The translations under genes and the position numbers were made by a program. The notes beneath the pieces are model-generated. The model searched no databases, was not told the DNA's origin, and worked only from the letters and a program-made list of their open reading frames with translations. From Streptomyces sp. 3214.6 (lineage in GTDB: Bacteria; Actinomycetota; Actinomycetes; Streptomycetales; Streptomycetaceae), in assembly GCF_900129855.1 (NCBI RefSeq), contig NZ_LT670819.1:2108001-2172000 (forward strand): a stretch of 64,000 bases of DNA, read 5' to 3'. Of this stretch, positions 55,901 through 64,000 are shown piece by piece. Each line of letters opens with the position of its first letter. The first letter of the stretch is position 1.

Positions 55901-58900
55901 GGGCTCGTGAACCGGGCGCGAACAGTGACACGCCGGACAGGCTGAACGGCAGCCGCACCGTCCTGTCGGGGCCGTCGCCCTGCGCGGCGGACGGGGCCAG
56001 GACCATCGCGTGCAGCGCCGCGTCGAGCAGCGCGGGATGGATGCCGTACCGACCCGCCTCCTCTCTCACCTGGGCAGGCGGCGATATCTCGGCGTAGACC
56101 TCGTCGCCGCTCCGCCACGCCCGGGCCAGACCCTGGAACGACGGCCCGTAGGTGTAGCCGGCCTCCGCTCCCGCCGCGTAGAAGGAGTCGGGGTCCATCG
56201 GCACGGGTTCGGCACCGGGCGGCGGCCACTCGGCCGGCGTGGCCGAAGCCGTGCGGCCGGCCGCCGCCAGGGCCGCCGACGCGTGCCGCGTCCACTCACC
56301 GCCCTGGCTGTTCTCACCGTCCGGGCGTGAGTAGACGGCCAGGGGCCGATGCCCGGCATCGTCGGGCGGGCCCACGATCAGTTGGAGGCTCACCGGATCG
56401 TCGCCGTGCAGCAGCAACGGCGCTTCCAGGGTCAGTTCCTCGACACATGGGCAGCCTGCCTCGGCTCCGGCGCGCAGAGCCAGCTCGGCGAACCCCGTGC
56501 CCGGCAGCAGACACACGCCGTCGACCGAGTGATCGGCCAGCCATGGCAGGGTGCGGGCCGACAGCCGCCCGGTGAGCACCAGGCCGCCGCTGTCGGCGAG
56601 TTCCACCGCGGCGCCGAGCAGCGGGTGGTCCGGTGCCGTCACGCCGAGGGTGGCCGGGTCCGCGGCGGCGCTCTCGTCGTCCATCCAGAACCGCCGCTGG
56701 TCGAAGGCGTAGGTGGGCAGGGGGACCCGGCTGCCGCCGGGGATCAGCTTGGCCCAGTCCAGGTCCGCGCCGTTCACCCATGCCTGTGCGAGCGAGGTGG
56801 TGAAGCGGGCCATGCCGCCCTCGTCGCGGCGCAGCGAGCCCACCGTCACCGGCTCGGTCGCGACGTCCGCCGACGTGGCGGTGTCCAGCACCGCGGCGGC
56901 CAGCACGGGGTGCGGGCTCGCCTCGACGAACATGGTGAAGCCGTTGTCGAGCAGCTTCTTGGTGGTGCGCGCGAACAGCACCGGTTCCCGCAGGTTCCGG
57001 TACCAGTACTCCGCGTCCAGCCCGGTGGTGTCGATCGGCTCCGCGGTCACCGCGGAGTAGAACGGGATGCGCGCGCGCCGGGGCGCGATGGCGGCCAGCT
57101 CGGTGAGGAGGCCGTCGCGCATCGGCTCGACCTGCGGCGAGTGCGAGGCGTAGCTGACCTCGATCCGCCGGATCCGGATCCCGCGCCGTTCGCACTCTGC
57201 GCTCAGCTCGTCCAGCGCGTCGGTGTCACCGGCCACGACGACCTGCGAGGGGCTGTTGACGGTCGCGATCGACACCCGCCCCTGCCAAGGGGCGAGGAGG
57301 GTCGCCGCCTGGTCCTCGTCGGCGTGCAGCGAGGCCATCCCCGCGGAGCCGGTCAGCCTGGCCAGTGCCGCGGCCCGTACGGCCACCACCTTGGCGGCGT
57401 CCTCCAGCGACAGCGCGCCGGCCACGTACGCGGCGGCGATCTCGCCCTGGGAGTGCCCGACGACGGCCGCGGGGTGCACGCCGTGGTGCTGCCACAGGCG
57501 GGCCAGCGAGACCATCACTGCGAACAGGGCCGGCTGCACCACGTCGACCCGTTCCAGGCCGGGCGCCCCGTCCGAGCGGCGGAGCACGTCGGTCAACGAC
57601 CAGTCGGTGTACGGAGCCAGCGCCTGCTCGCATTCCCGGACGTAGCCGGCGAACTCCGGGGAGGTGTCGAGCAGTTCCGCGGCCATCCCGGACCACTGGC
57701 TGCCCTGTCCCGGGAAGACGAACACGACCCGTGGCTTGCGCCGTGCGGTGCCGCACACCAGCGCGGGGTCCGGCTCCTCGTCGGCGAGCCGGGTGAGCGG
57801 GCGCGGGTAGTCGTCGCGGCCCGCTCCGAGGACCACCGCGCGGTACGGCAGCGCCGACCGGGTGGCGGCCAGGCTCCAGCCGATGTCGCGCGGCCGCACG
57901 TCCGACTCGTCCGCGAGCAGCCGGTGCAGCCTGCCGGCCTGTTGCCGCAGCGAAGCGGGGGACGCCGCCGAGACGGGCCAGGGAAGCGGCGAGTTCGCCG
58001 CATCCGGACCGGGGGTACCCTCCTGCTCGGGCTGCTCGGGCTGCTCCTGCGGCTCTTGCGGCTCAGCCGGTGGCTCTTCGACGATCAGGTGGACGTTGGT
58101 GCCGCTGACGCCGAACGCGGAGACCCCCGCGCGCCGGGGATGTTCCGCGTCGGGCCACGGCAGCGCCTTGACCGCGAGCTCGACCTCACCGGCCGACCAG
58201 TCCACCTTCCGGCTCGGCTCGTCGACATGCAGCGTGGCGGGCACCGTCCCATGGCGCATCGCCAGCACCATCTTCATCACGCCGACCGCACCGGCCGCCG
58301 CCTGCGTATGACCGATGTTGGACTTCACCGACCCCAGCAGCACCGGCCTGCCCTCGGGACGCTCCTGCCCGTACGTCGCCAACAGCGCCTGCGCCTCGAT
58401 CGGGTCCCCCAGCATCGTGCCCGTGCCGTGCGCCTCCACCACGTCCACGTCCCGCAGCGACAGGCCCGCGTTCGCCACCGCCTGGCGGATCACCCGTTGC
58501 TGGGACGGGCCGTTCGGCGCCGTCAGTCCGTTCGACGCGCCGTCCTGGTTGACCGCCGAGCCCCGGATGACGGCGAGCACCTCGTGTCCCTGGCGCCGGG
58601 CCTGCGACAGCGGTTCGACCAGCAGCAGGCCGACGCCCTCGGCGAACCCGGTGCCGTCGGCGGCCTCGGCGAACGCCTTGCACCGTCCGTCCGCCGACAG
58701 CGCGCGCTGCCGGCTGAACTCGACGAACACCTTCGGACTCGATATCACCGAGACGCCGCCGGCCACCGCCATCGAGCACTCACCGGCCCGCAGCGCCTGA
58801 CACGCCATGTGCAGCGCCACCAGAGCGGACGAACACGCCGTGTCGATCGTCACCGCCGGGCCCTCCAGCCCGAAGAAGTACGACACACGACCCGATATCA

Positions 58901-61900
58901 CGGCCGGTGTGCTTCCGGTCACCGCATATCCCTCGGCGCTGCGCGGTGCCAGCGGCGCCCCGGTCGCGTAGTCCGTCGGACCGGCGCCCACGAACACCCC
59001 CGTCGGGCTGCCCTTGAGGCCGAGCGGGTCCACTCCGGCGTTCTCGAACAGTTCCCAGGAGGTCTCCAGCAGCAGCCGCTGCCTCGGGTCCATGGTCAGC
59101 GCCTCACGCGGGGAGATCCCGAAGAACTCCGCGTCGAACTCCCCCACCCCGTCCAGGAACCCGCTCTCGCGGACATACGACGTCCCCAGGTGATCGGGGT
59201 CCGGATCGAACAGCCCGGCCAGATCCCAGCCCCGGTCCGCGGGGAAGGCGGACACGCCGTCCCGGCCCTCGGACAGCAGCCGCCAGAACTCCTCCGGCGA
59301 CGTCACACCCCCCGGCAGGCGGCACGACATCCCCACGATCGCGATCGGCTCGTCGACGGCCGGCGGGTTCCCGGACGGCACGGCGGATTCGCCGGAGGCG
59401 AGCTCGAGCAGGCAGCCTGCGACGGCCGTGGCGGTGGGGTAGTCGAACGCGAGGGACGCCGGCAGGCGCAGCCCGGTGGCCGTGTTCAGGCGGGTGCGGA
59501 ACTCGACCGCCGTGACGGAGTCGGACCCCATCTCGGTGAAGGGCCGGTCGGGGTCCAGGTCGCCGGCCCGGCCGTAGCCCAGTACGACTGCGGCCTCGGT
59601 CCTGACCAGGTCCAGCACCGCCCACTCGCGCTCGGACTCCGGCGTCCGCGCCAGCAGTTGGGCGAGGGCGCTCTCCCCCGCCTCCTGGTCGCCCTGCCCC
59701 GGCGTCCCACCCGCGACACCCCGCACGTCCGACAGTTCGTCGAGGAGCGGCCGGGAGCGGGCCGCCGTGTAGAGCTGGGCGAACCGCTCCCACTCGACGT
59801 CGGCGACGGCCACGGAGGTCTCGTCCCTGTCGAGCACATGCCGCAGCGCCCGCAGCGCCTGCCCGGGCTCCAGGAGGGGCAGGCCCTGCCGTTCCGACTG
59901 GCTGGTGAACATGTCGCGCACCGCCGCGTCGTCGGCGTCGTCCCCGAACGCGTTCCAGAAGCTCCAGGCGATCGTGGTGCCCGCCCGGCCCCTGGCGCGG
60001 CGCTGGACGGCCAGGGCGTCCACGTGTGCGTCGGCGGCCGCGAAAACGCCGTTCTCGGCCGCCCCCCAGACGCCCGCGACGGACGAGAACAGGACGAAGG
60101 CGTCCACATCGTCCTCGCCGTCCTCAAGATCCTCGCTCAGCAGCTCGTCCAGGACGCGCGCGCCTGTCACCTTGGCGTGCAGGGTGCCGGCGAGCTGCGC
60201 CAACGTCGTCCCGGACAGCGGGCCGGGCTCGGGGACGACCGCCGCGTGAAGGACCGTACGGACCGGCCGTCCCGCGGATCGGGCCGCGCGCAGCAGCTCC
60301 CCCATCGCGGCCCGGTCGGCCACGTCGCAGGCCGCCATCGTCACCGACGTACCGGACCGCACGAGTTCGGTCTCGAACTCGGCCGCGCCCGGTGCGTTTC
60401 GGCCCCGCCGGCCGACGAGGATGATGTGCTCCGCGCCGGAGGCCGCCAGCCACCGGGCGATCCGCCGGCCGAGCCGGCCGGTGCCGCCGGTGATCAGCAC
60501 GCTGCCGCCCGGCTCCCATGTGCGGGTCACGGGCCGGTCGGCCACCGGATCACGCACCAGTCGCCGCACGTGCACACCGCTGTCGCGTACGGCGATCTGG
60601 TCCTCCGCGCCCAGACCGCCGCCCAGCACGGCACACAGCCGTTGAAGCGCGTCGTCGCCCGATGAGCCGGGCAGGTCGATCAGGCCGCCCCAGCGTTGCG
60701 GAACCTCCAGGCCGGCCACCCGCCCCAGGCCCCAGACCTGGGCCTGCGCCGGTGAACGAAGATCGCCGCCGTCCACGGGGACCGCACCGGCGGTCACGAG
60801 CCACATCGGGATGTCGGCCCCCACGTCGCCCAGCGCCTGCACCAGGGCCAGGGTGGCGGCCGAACCCGCCGGGACGTCCGGGAACTCCTGGTGCGGGCGC
60901 TCGTCCAGCGCCAGCAGGGACAGCACACCCGCCGCGTCCGCGGCCGACGCGCCGCGGAGCAGGCCGGCGAGGTGATCCCGGCCGTCGCGCGCCGCGTCCA
61001 GGGTGAGCTGCCGCGCGTCCGCGCCCCGAGCGGCGAGCACCCGGCACACGTCCGCCGCGCGGTCCTGTCCCGGGCCGGTGCCGGGAGCCAGGACCAGCCA
61101 GGTTCCACTCAGCGGCGGTTCTCCGGGGTCGGCGGCGGGCCGCCAGTCGACGCGGTAGCGCCAGGCGTCCAGTTCGTGGGCGGCGACGTCCGGGATCGCG
61201 GCCGGCTCCGCGTCGCGCCCGGCGAAGACCGGCTGCCAGTCCACGTCGGCGCCCCGCGTGTACGCCTCGGCGAGGGAGGCCAGGAAGCGTCCGGTGCCGC
61301 CGTCGTTCTTGCGCAGCGTGCCCAGTGCCCTCGCGTCGCTGCCGGTCTGCTCGACCGTCTCCTCGATCGCCGGGGTGAGCACCGGGTGCGGGCTGGACTC
61401 GATGAACAGGGTGTGCCCGTCCGCGAGCAGCGCGCGGACCGACTCCTCGAACCGCACCTGCCGGCGAAGGCTGTGGTACCAGTACTCCGGACCGAGTTCG
61501 GCGGTGTCGAGCAGGCCGCCGGTGGCCGAGGAGTAGAACGGCGCGCTCCCCTGGCGGGGCCTGATGCCCGCGAGGACGTGCCCGAGCCGCTCACGGATCT
61601 GCTCCACGTGCGGCGAGTGCGAGGCGTAGTCGACGTCGACGCGCCGGAACCGGACGCCGTCGCGCTCGCAGACGGCCGCCAGTTCCTCCAGAGCGGCGAC
61701 GTCACCCGCCACCACGACGCTGCTCGGACCGTTGATCGCGGCGATGGACAGCCGGTCGGCGAAGCGGCGAAGCATGCCGGTGACCGCCTCCGCGCCGAGC
61801 GCGACCGAGGCCATGCCGCCCCGGCCGGACAGTCGCGACAGCTCCGCGCTGCGCAGCGCCACGACCCGGGCCGCATCGCTCAGCGACAGCGCGCCGACCA

Positions 61901-64000
61901 CACAGGCGGCGGCGATCTCGCCCTGCGAGTGACCGACCACGGCCGCGGGCACGACCCCGTAGGAGCGCCAGAGTTCGGCGAGCGAGACCATCACGGCGAA
62001 GAGCGTGGGCTGAACGACGTCGACCCGGTCGAGCGACGCGGCGCCGGGCTCACCCGCGATCACCGCGCCGAGCGACCAGTCGGTGTACTCGGCCAGCGCC
62101 TCCCCGCAGGCGCGCATCCGCTCGGCGAAGGCCGGTTCGGCCGCCATGAGCTCCGCGGCCATCCCCTGCCACTGGGCGCCCTGTCCCGGGAAGACCAGCG
62201 CGGTTTTCGGCTCGGCCGCGGCCGTGCCCCGGATCAGGTTCGCCGCGGTCCGGCCCTCCGTCAGCGCGCTCAACGCGTCGCCGAAGCCCCCGGCGTCGCC
62301 GGCCAGCAGGACGGCGCGGTGTGCGGCGGAGTGCGGCAGCGCGGCCAGGGAGGAGCCCACGCCGAGGGGGCTGAGGTCCTGGCTCCGTGCCGTGAGGTCT
62401 CGTACCGCGGCGGCGCGTGCCCGTAGACCGGTGGTGCTGGCGGCGGCCATCACCCACGGAATCGCCGGCTGGTCGCCGCGGACGTCGGCGGCCTCCCGGT
62501 ACCAGTGGCGCTGACGCTGCCACGGATAGCCGGGCAGGCTGACGGGCCGGCGTGCCGCCTCGGCCGGAGCGGGGACGGCGCCGGTGGCGAACAGGTCGGC
62601 CGCCGCGGCCGCGATCCGGTCCAGCGGATCGTCGGGGCCCGTCTCCGCCCGCGACCGGCCGGCCGGCCGATCGGGCAGGTCCTCCCGCGGCAGGATGTCG
62701 AGGAGCGTGTCCACGCCCGCGGCCGAGATGTCGTCGGCGAGGCCCTCCGGCCGGTCGGCGGACGTGTCGTGGCGGGCCGGCCGGAGGAGTTCGTCGGGCG
62801 ACATGGCGGGGCCTTCGCCGTCCGCCGCCGCCTCGGGGATGCGGCCGGGGCGGAGTTCCACGCCGGCCGGCCGCCCGGCAGCCAGCCGCAGCGCGTCGTC
62901 CAGGGCGAGTCGTCCCGCCGCCCAGGCGGCGCCCACCCGGCCCGCGCCCTCGCCGACCACGGCCTCCGGCACCAGCCCGACGGTGGCCCACAGTCTGGTC
63001 GCCGCGACGTGATGGCACAGCAGATGGGCCGCCGGCAGGTCGGCCGGCGGGGCGGCGAACGGGTCGACGCTCTCGCCGGTCAGCGCGGTGAGGCGCTCGG
63101 CGCAGGAGCGCAGGGCAGCCGCGTACTCCGGCACGCCCGCGAGCCGGTCGCGCAGGGTGGCGGACGGCGGCTGCGCTCCGTACCGGAATCCGACACTGCG
63201 CTCGGCCCCCTCGGCCACCTGCCCCGTCCGGGCGGCCGGCGTGTCGCTGCCTCGCGCCGCCTCCTCCAGGGCCGCCGCGAGTCCGGCGGCGTCGTGGCCG
63301 GTGACGGCGAGCCGGTGACTCAGCCAGGTACGGCGGTAGGCGGCGGTGAAGACGATGTCGTCCACGTCGGCCGGAGTCTCACGGAGCCGGGCGGCGAGGC
63401 GTTCGGCGGCCTGCTTCAGCGCCGGTTCCGCCGCCGCGGTGACCATCAGGACGTAGGGTGCCCCGCGGGGCGGTGCCGCCGTGGGTTCCGCAATCTGCGA
63501 CGGCTGTTCGACGACCACGTGCGCGTTGCTGCCGCTGAACCCGAACGAGCTCACGCCCGCCCGGCGCGGGCGGTCCCGGTGCGGCCACTGCCGCCGCTCG
63601 GTGACCACCGAGACCGGGAGCCGGTCCCAGTCGATCTGCGTCGACGGACGGTTCAGCGGATGCGGCGGGAGCTCCCCGTGGTGGAGCGCGAGGACCACCT
63701 TGAGCAGCCCGGTGACGCCGGCCGCGGCCTCCAGATGGCCGATGCCGGCCTTGGCCGCGCCGATGAGCAGCGCCTCGTCGGGCGCGCGCCCCTGTCCCAG
63801 CGCCTCGGCGAGGGCGCGGACCTCGATCGGGTCGCCGAGGGGCGTCCCGGTGCCGTGGGCCTCGACGTAGTCGACGTCGCGCGGCGCCCAGCCCGCGGCC
63901 TCGACGGCCCGCCGGATGACGGCGACCTGCGCGGACGCGCTGGGCACCGTCAGGCCGCCGCTGGCGCCGTCCTGGTTGACCGCGGTACCGCGGATCACCG
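52947..64000 (-). CDS. modular type I PKS, two modules visible, 5' end outside the window
   Basis: At least 3683 aa; the gene continues past 64000. Visible order (numbered from 63998): C-terminal half of a KS (1-165; His48, His88), a degenerate AT (about 270-500; GHSQGE replaced by GEGAGR, E350 and G351), an active AT (600-900; Ser691, YASH 792-795, methylmalonyl), a KR (1165-1360) with Tyr replaced by Phe1319 and Asn by Asp1323, ACP Ser1494. Second module: KS Cys1722, AT Ser2183 with YASH, DH His2490/Asp2659, ER 'HAAAGGVG' 3089-3096, KR with LDD and Tyr3420, ACP Ser3591. The 'DDMDVDELI' tail is a docking helix for the protein at 46349. Confidence 0.93.
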   Translation of the reverse strand, partial: VIRGTAVNQDGASGGLTVPSASAQVAVIRRAVEAAGWAPRDVDYVEAHGTGTPLGDPIEVRALAEALGQGRAPDEALLIGAAKAGIGHLEAAAGVTGLLKVVLALHHGELPPHPLNRPSTQIDWDRLPVSVVTERRQWPHRDRPRRAGVSSFGFSGSNAHVVVEQPSQIAEPTAAPPRGAPYVLMVTAAAEPALKQAAERLAARLRETPADVDDIVFTAAYRRTWLSHRLAVTGHDAAGLAAALEEAARGSDTPAARTGQVAEGAERSVGFRYGAQPPSATLRDRLAGVPEYAAALRSCAERLTALTGESVDPFAAPPADLPAAHLLCHHVAATRLWATVGLVPEAVVGEGAGRVGAAWAAGRLALDDALRLAAGRPAGVELRPGRIPEAAADGEGPAMSPDELLRPARHDTSADRPEGLADDISAAGVDTLLDILPREDLPDRPAGRSRAETGPDDPLDRIAAAAADLFATGAVPAPAEAARRPVSLPGYPWQRQRHWYREAADVRGDQPAIPWVMAAASTTGLRARAAAVRDLTARSQDLSPLGVGSSLAALPHSAAHRAVLLAGDAGGFGDALSALTEGRTAANLIRGTAAAEPKTALVFPGQGAQWQGMAAELMAAEPAFAERMRACGEALAEYTDWSLGAVIAGEPGAASLDRVDVVQPTLFAVMVSLAELWRSYGVVPAAVVGHSQGEIAAACVVGALSLSDAARVVALRSAELSRLSGRGGMASVALGAEAVTGMLRRFADRLSIAAINGPSSVVVAGDVAALEELAAVCERDGVRFRRVDVDYASHSPHVEQIRERLGHVLAGIRPRQGSAPFYSSATGGLLDTAELGPEYWYHSLRRQVRFEESVRALLADGHTLFIESSPHPVLTPAIEETVEQTGSDARALGTLRKNDGGTGRFLASLAEAYTRGADVDWQPVFAGRDAEPAAIPDVAAHELDAWRYRVDWRPAADPGEPPLSGTWLVLAPGTGPGQDRAADVCRVLAARGADARQLTLDAARDGRDHLAGLLRGASAADAAGVLSLLALDERPHQEFPDVPAGSAATLALVQALGDVGADIPMWLVTAGAVPVDGGDLRSPAQAQVWGLGRVAGLEVPQRWGGLIDLPGSSGDDALQRLCAVLGGGLGAEDQIAVRDSGVHVRRLVRDPVADRPVTRTWEPGGSVLITGGTGRLGRRIARWLAASGAEHIILVGRRGRNAPGAAEFETELVRSGTSVTMAACDVADRAAMGELLRAARSAGRPVRTVLHAAVVPEPGPLSGTTLAQLAGTLHAKVTGARVLDELLSEDLEDGEDDVDAFVLFSSVAGVWGAAENGVFAAADAHVDALAVQRRARGRAGTTIAWSFWNAFGDDADDAAVRDMFTSQSERQGLPLLEPGQALRALRHVLDRDETSVAVADVEWERFAQLYTAARSRPLLDELSDVRGVAGGTPGQGDQEAGESALAQLLARTPESEREWAVLDLVRTEAAVVLGYGRAGDLDPDRPFTEMGSDSVTAVEFRTRLNTATGLRLPASLAFDYPTATAVAGCLLELASGESAVPSGNPPAVDEPIAIVGMSCRLPGGVTSPEEFWRLLSEGRDGVSAFPADRGWDLAGLFDPDPDHLGTSYVRESGFLDGVGEFDAEFFGISPREALTMDPRQRLLLETSWELFENAGVDPLGLKGSPTGVFVGAGPTDYATGAPLAPRSAEGYAVTGSTPAVISGRVSYFFGLEGPAVTIDTACSSALVALHMACQALRAGECSMAVAGGVSVISSPKVFVEFSRQRALSADGRCKAFAEAADGTGFAEGVGLLLVEPLSQARRQGHEVLAVIRGSAVNQDGASNGLTAPNGPSQQRVIRQAVANAGLSLRDVDVVEAHGTGTMLGDPIEAQALLATYGQERPEGRPVLLGSVKSNIGHTQAAAGAVGVMKMVLAMRHGTVPATLHVDEPSRKVDWSAGEVELAVKALPWPDAEHPRRAGVSAFGVSGTNVHLIVEEPPAEPQEPQEQPEQPEQEGTPGPDAANSPLPWPVSAASPASLRQQAGRLHRLLADESDVRPRDIGWSLAATRSALPYRAVVLGAGRDDYPRPLTRLADEEPDPALVCGTARRKPRVVFVFPGQGSQWSGMAAELLDTSPEFAGYVRECEQALAPYTDWSLTDVLRRSDGAPGLERVDVVQPALFAVMVSLARLWQHHGVHPAAVVGHSQGEIAAAYVAGALSLEDAAKVVAVRAAALARLTGSAGMASLHADEDQAATLLAPWQGRVSIATVNSPSQVVVAGDTDALDELSAECERRGIRIRRIEVSYASHSPQVEPMRDGLLTELAAIAPRRARIPFYSAVTAEPIDTTGLDAEYWYRNLREPVLFARTTKKLLDNGFTMFVEASPHPVLAAAVLDTATSADVATEPVTVGSLRRDEGGMARFTTSLAQAWVNGADLDWAKLIPGGSRVPLPTYAFDQRRFWMDDESAAADPATLGVTAPDHPLLGAAVELADSGGLVLTGRLSARTLPWLADHSVDGVCLLPGTGFAELALRAGAEAGCPCVEELTLEAPLLLHGDDPVSLQLIVGPPDDAGHRPLAVYSRPDGENSQGGEWTRHASAALAAAGRTASATPAEWPPPGAEPVPMDPDSFYAAGAEAGYTYGPSFQGLARAWRSGDEVYAEISPPAQVREEAGRYGIHPALLDAALHAMVLAPSAAQGDGPDRTVRLPFSLSGVSLFAPGSRALRVRIAPAGPDAVALTAADETGDPVLVIERLVTRPVPVEQLSVAASPANRSLFHLDWVPLAAQDHRVDGDWAVLGEDTFGLADSLTASGTPVHTYPDVATLLSALADGAPTPRTAVLPCTTTAGVGLPGSALDLTDRVLHDVQAWLADDRTLDTRLVVVTRRALAVGDPGDVHDLAAAPVWGLLRSAQAENPGRIVLADLDDNDGTAALALAGDEPQIAIRRGALLIPRLAAAGLPPGRLTPPLGGRWRLEPDPAGVLDAMSVVACPETGEPLAAGQVRVRVRAAGISFHDLLVALGLPPDDGLFIGGEGSGVIRATGPGVSGLKPGDRVMGLMPQAFGTEAVTDHRWLVPIPRDWSFEQAASVPSAFLTAHFALHEAAGLRAGQRVLVHAAAGGVGTAAVQIARHLGAEVFATAAPAKHDALRRMGLDDAHISSSRDSAFADRVLAATDGAGVDVVVNSLAGELIDASLRLLPKGGHFIELGKTDRRDPEEVAAACPGVVYRPVDLVPDTSPESIGTMLTEVVGLLRDGAVQPLPVRTWDVRDAPEAFRHMAQAKHIGKLVLTIPPVPDPEGTVLITGGTGTLGALVAKHLAGPWGMRHILLASRQGATAPGAGELRAELAGLGADVRLAACDIADREALADLLDGIAADHPLTAVVHTAGVLDDTVFTSLTGERLAPVLRPKVDAAVHLDQLTADLDLGMFALYSSAAGLLGNPGQANYGAANVFLDTLAAVRRSRGQAATSIAWGLWAPDSALTGQMNAVDRDRLSRGGAQAMSAAEGLALFDQGVRSGEPLVVAAHIDRAALRAQDSQGTLPPVMRGLAPRRGRPEHTAGDSGTSEGLAGRLAGMSPAERRQALVNLVRKQAAAVLGHGSASSLDVDRGFLEMGFDSLTAVELRNRLATATGLRLPATVIFDCPTPLDLARGLEERFSPVSDVPSAADGGDDDDHRQRVDEETSAVDDMDVDELIRAVHGAEGHEQNSGE
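58256..58413 (-). repeat. 158-bp tract identical to 51763-51920
   Basis: The second copy of the identical KS-coding tract, in the last module of the partial PKS gene. Offset between copies is 6493 bp here and changes by 24 bp further on, where this KS has an eight-residue insertion ('[10 protein letters not shown]' region). Confidence 0.85.

Noticed and set aside
56349..60665. Long plus-strand open frame opposite the second PKS gene
   Set aside because: Antisense shadow; the minus strand encodes a continuous, motif-rich PKS.
1..64000. rRNA or tRNA genes, insertion sequences, attachment sites
   Set aside because: No tRNA-like cloverleaf, rRNA sequence, transposase or integrase was recognised on either strand by eye; absence was not tested by a dedicated search.

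Overview
The window looks like chromosomal DNA of a Streptomyces or close relative. GC content is very high with strong G/C third-position bias, there are rare TTA codons (a bldA signature), and the left flank carries ordinary actinobacterial genes (DUF5955, MobA-like nucleotidyltransferase, malate synthase aceB, SelT/SelW-like protein, HipA-like kinase). From about 4.3 kb to the right edge it holds a large hybrid polyketide / non-ribosomal peptide gene cluster that runs off the window at 64000.

Layout. 0.1-4.2 kb: flanking metabolism. 4.3-10.5 kb: a regulatory zone with a 920-aa LAL-type LuxR activator, a degenerate response-regulator-like LuxR protein with two tandem TTA codons, and decayed remnants of a CPA2 antiporter and an AraC regulator. 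9.8-12.1 kb: a TetR / DHA2 exporter pair with a double palindromic operator. 12.6-18.6 kb (+): a SyrB2-type non-heme iron halogenase, a free-standing PCP, a type II thioesterase, a stand-alone adenylation protein (aliphatic code), a KAS III-like protein and a class III aminotransferase. 18.8-21.6 kb (+): a C(dead)-A protein without a carrier domain. 21.6-30.3 kb (-): an intact CPA2 antiporter, a type II thioesterase and a MAS-like, fully reducing single-module PKS. 30.4-36.0 kb (-): a tightly overlapping operon with PPTase, ACP-like protein, alpha/beta hydrolase, nitronate monooxygenase/FabK-like flavoprotein, amino acid:[carrier protein] ligase (truncated SerRS homologue), its small carrier protein, an AurF-like diiron oxygenase and a transglutaminase-fold protein. 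36.5-43.6 kb (+): a KS-AT(dead)-DH(dead)-ACP protein and a Cy-A(Cys)-PCP protein. 43.7-46.2 kb: a DrrAB-like ABC exporter with a divergent TetR and a clear operator. 46.3-64 kb (-): two modular PKS proteins, the first-acting one cut by the window edge.

How the parts may fit. Docking-type termini suggest 52947-64000 -> 46349-52939 -> 36476-40201 -> 40223-43612. This would give a methyl-branched, partly fully reduced chain from methylmalonyl units, then a module that cannot load its own extender, then cysteine heterocyclisation to a thiazoline. Two side pathways would supply unusual building blocks: a chlorinated aliphatic amino acid made on a free PCP, and a carrier-protein-bound small amino acid made by the SerRS-like ligase and modified by the AurF-like oxygenase. 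A third carrier-bound unit could be a reduced acyl chain from the MAS-like PKS. No thioesterase release domain is fused to any assembly-line protein seen here, so chain release is unexplained. Two intergenic regions in front of biosynthetic operons share TAGGGGT heptamers, a candidate pathway-specific operator.

Domain limits, specificity codes and residue alignments were made by eye and carry that uncertainty. No database search was possible, and I did not recognise the final product.
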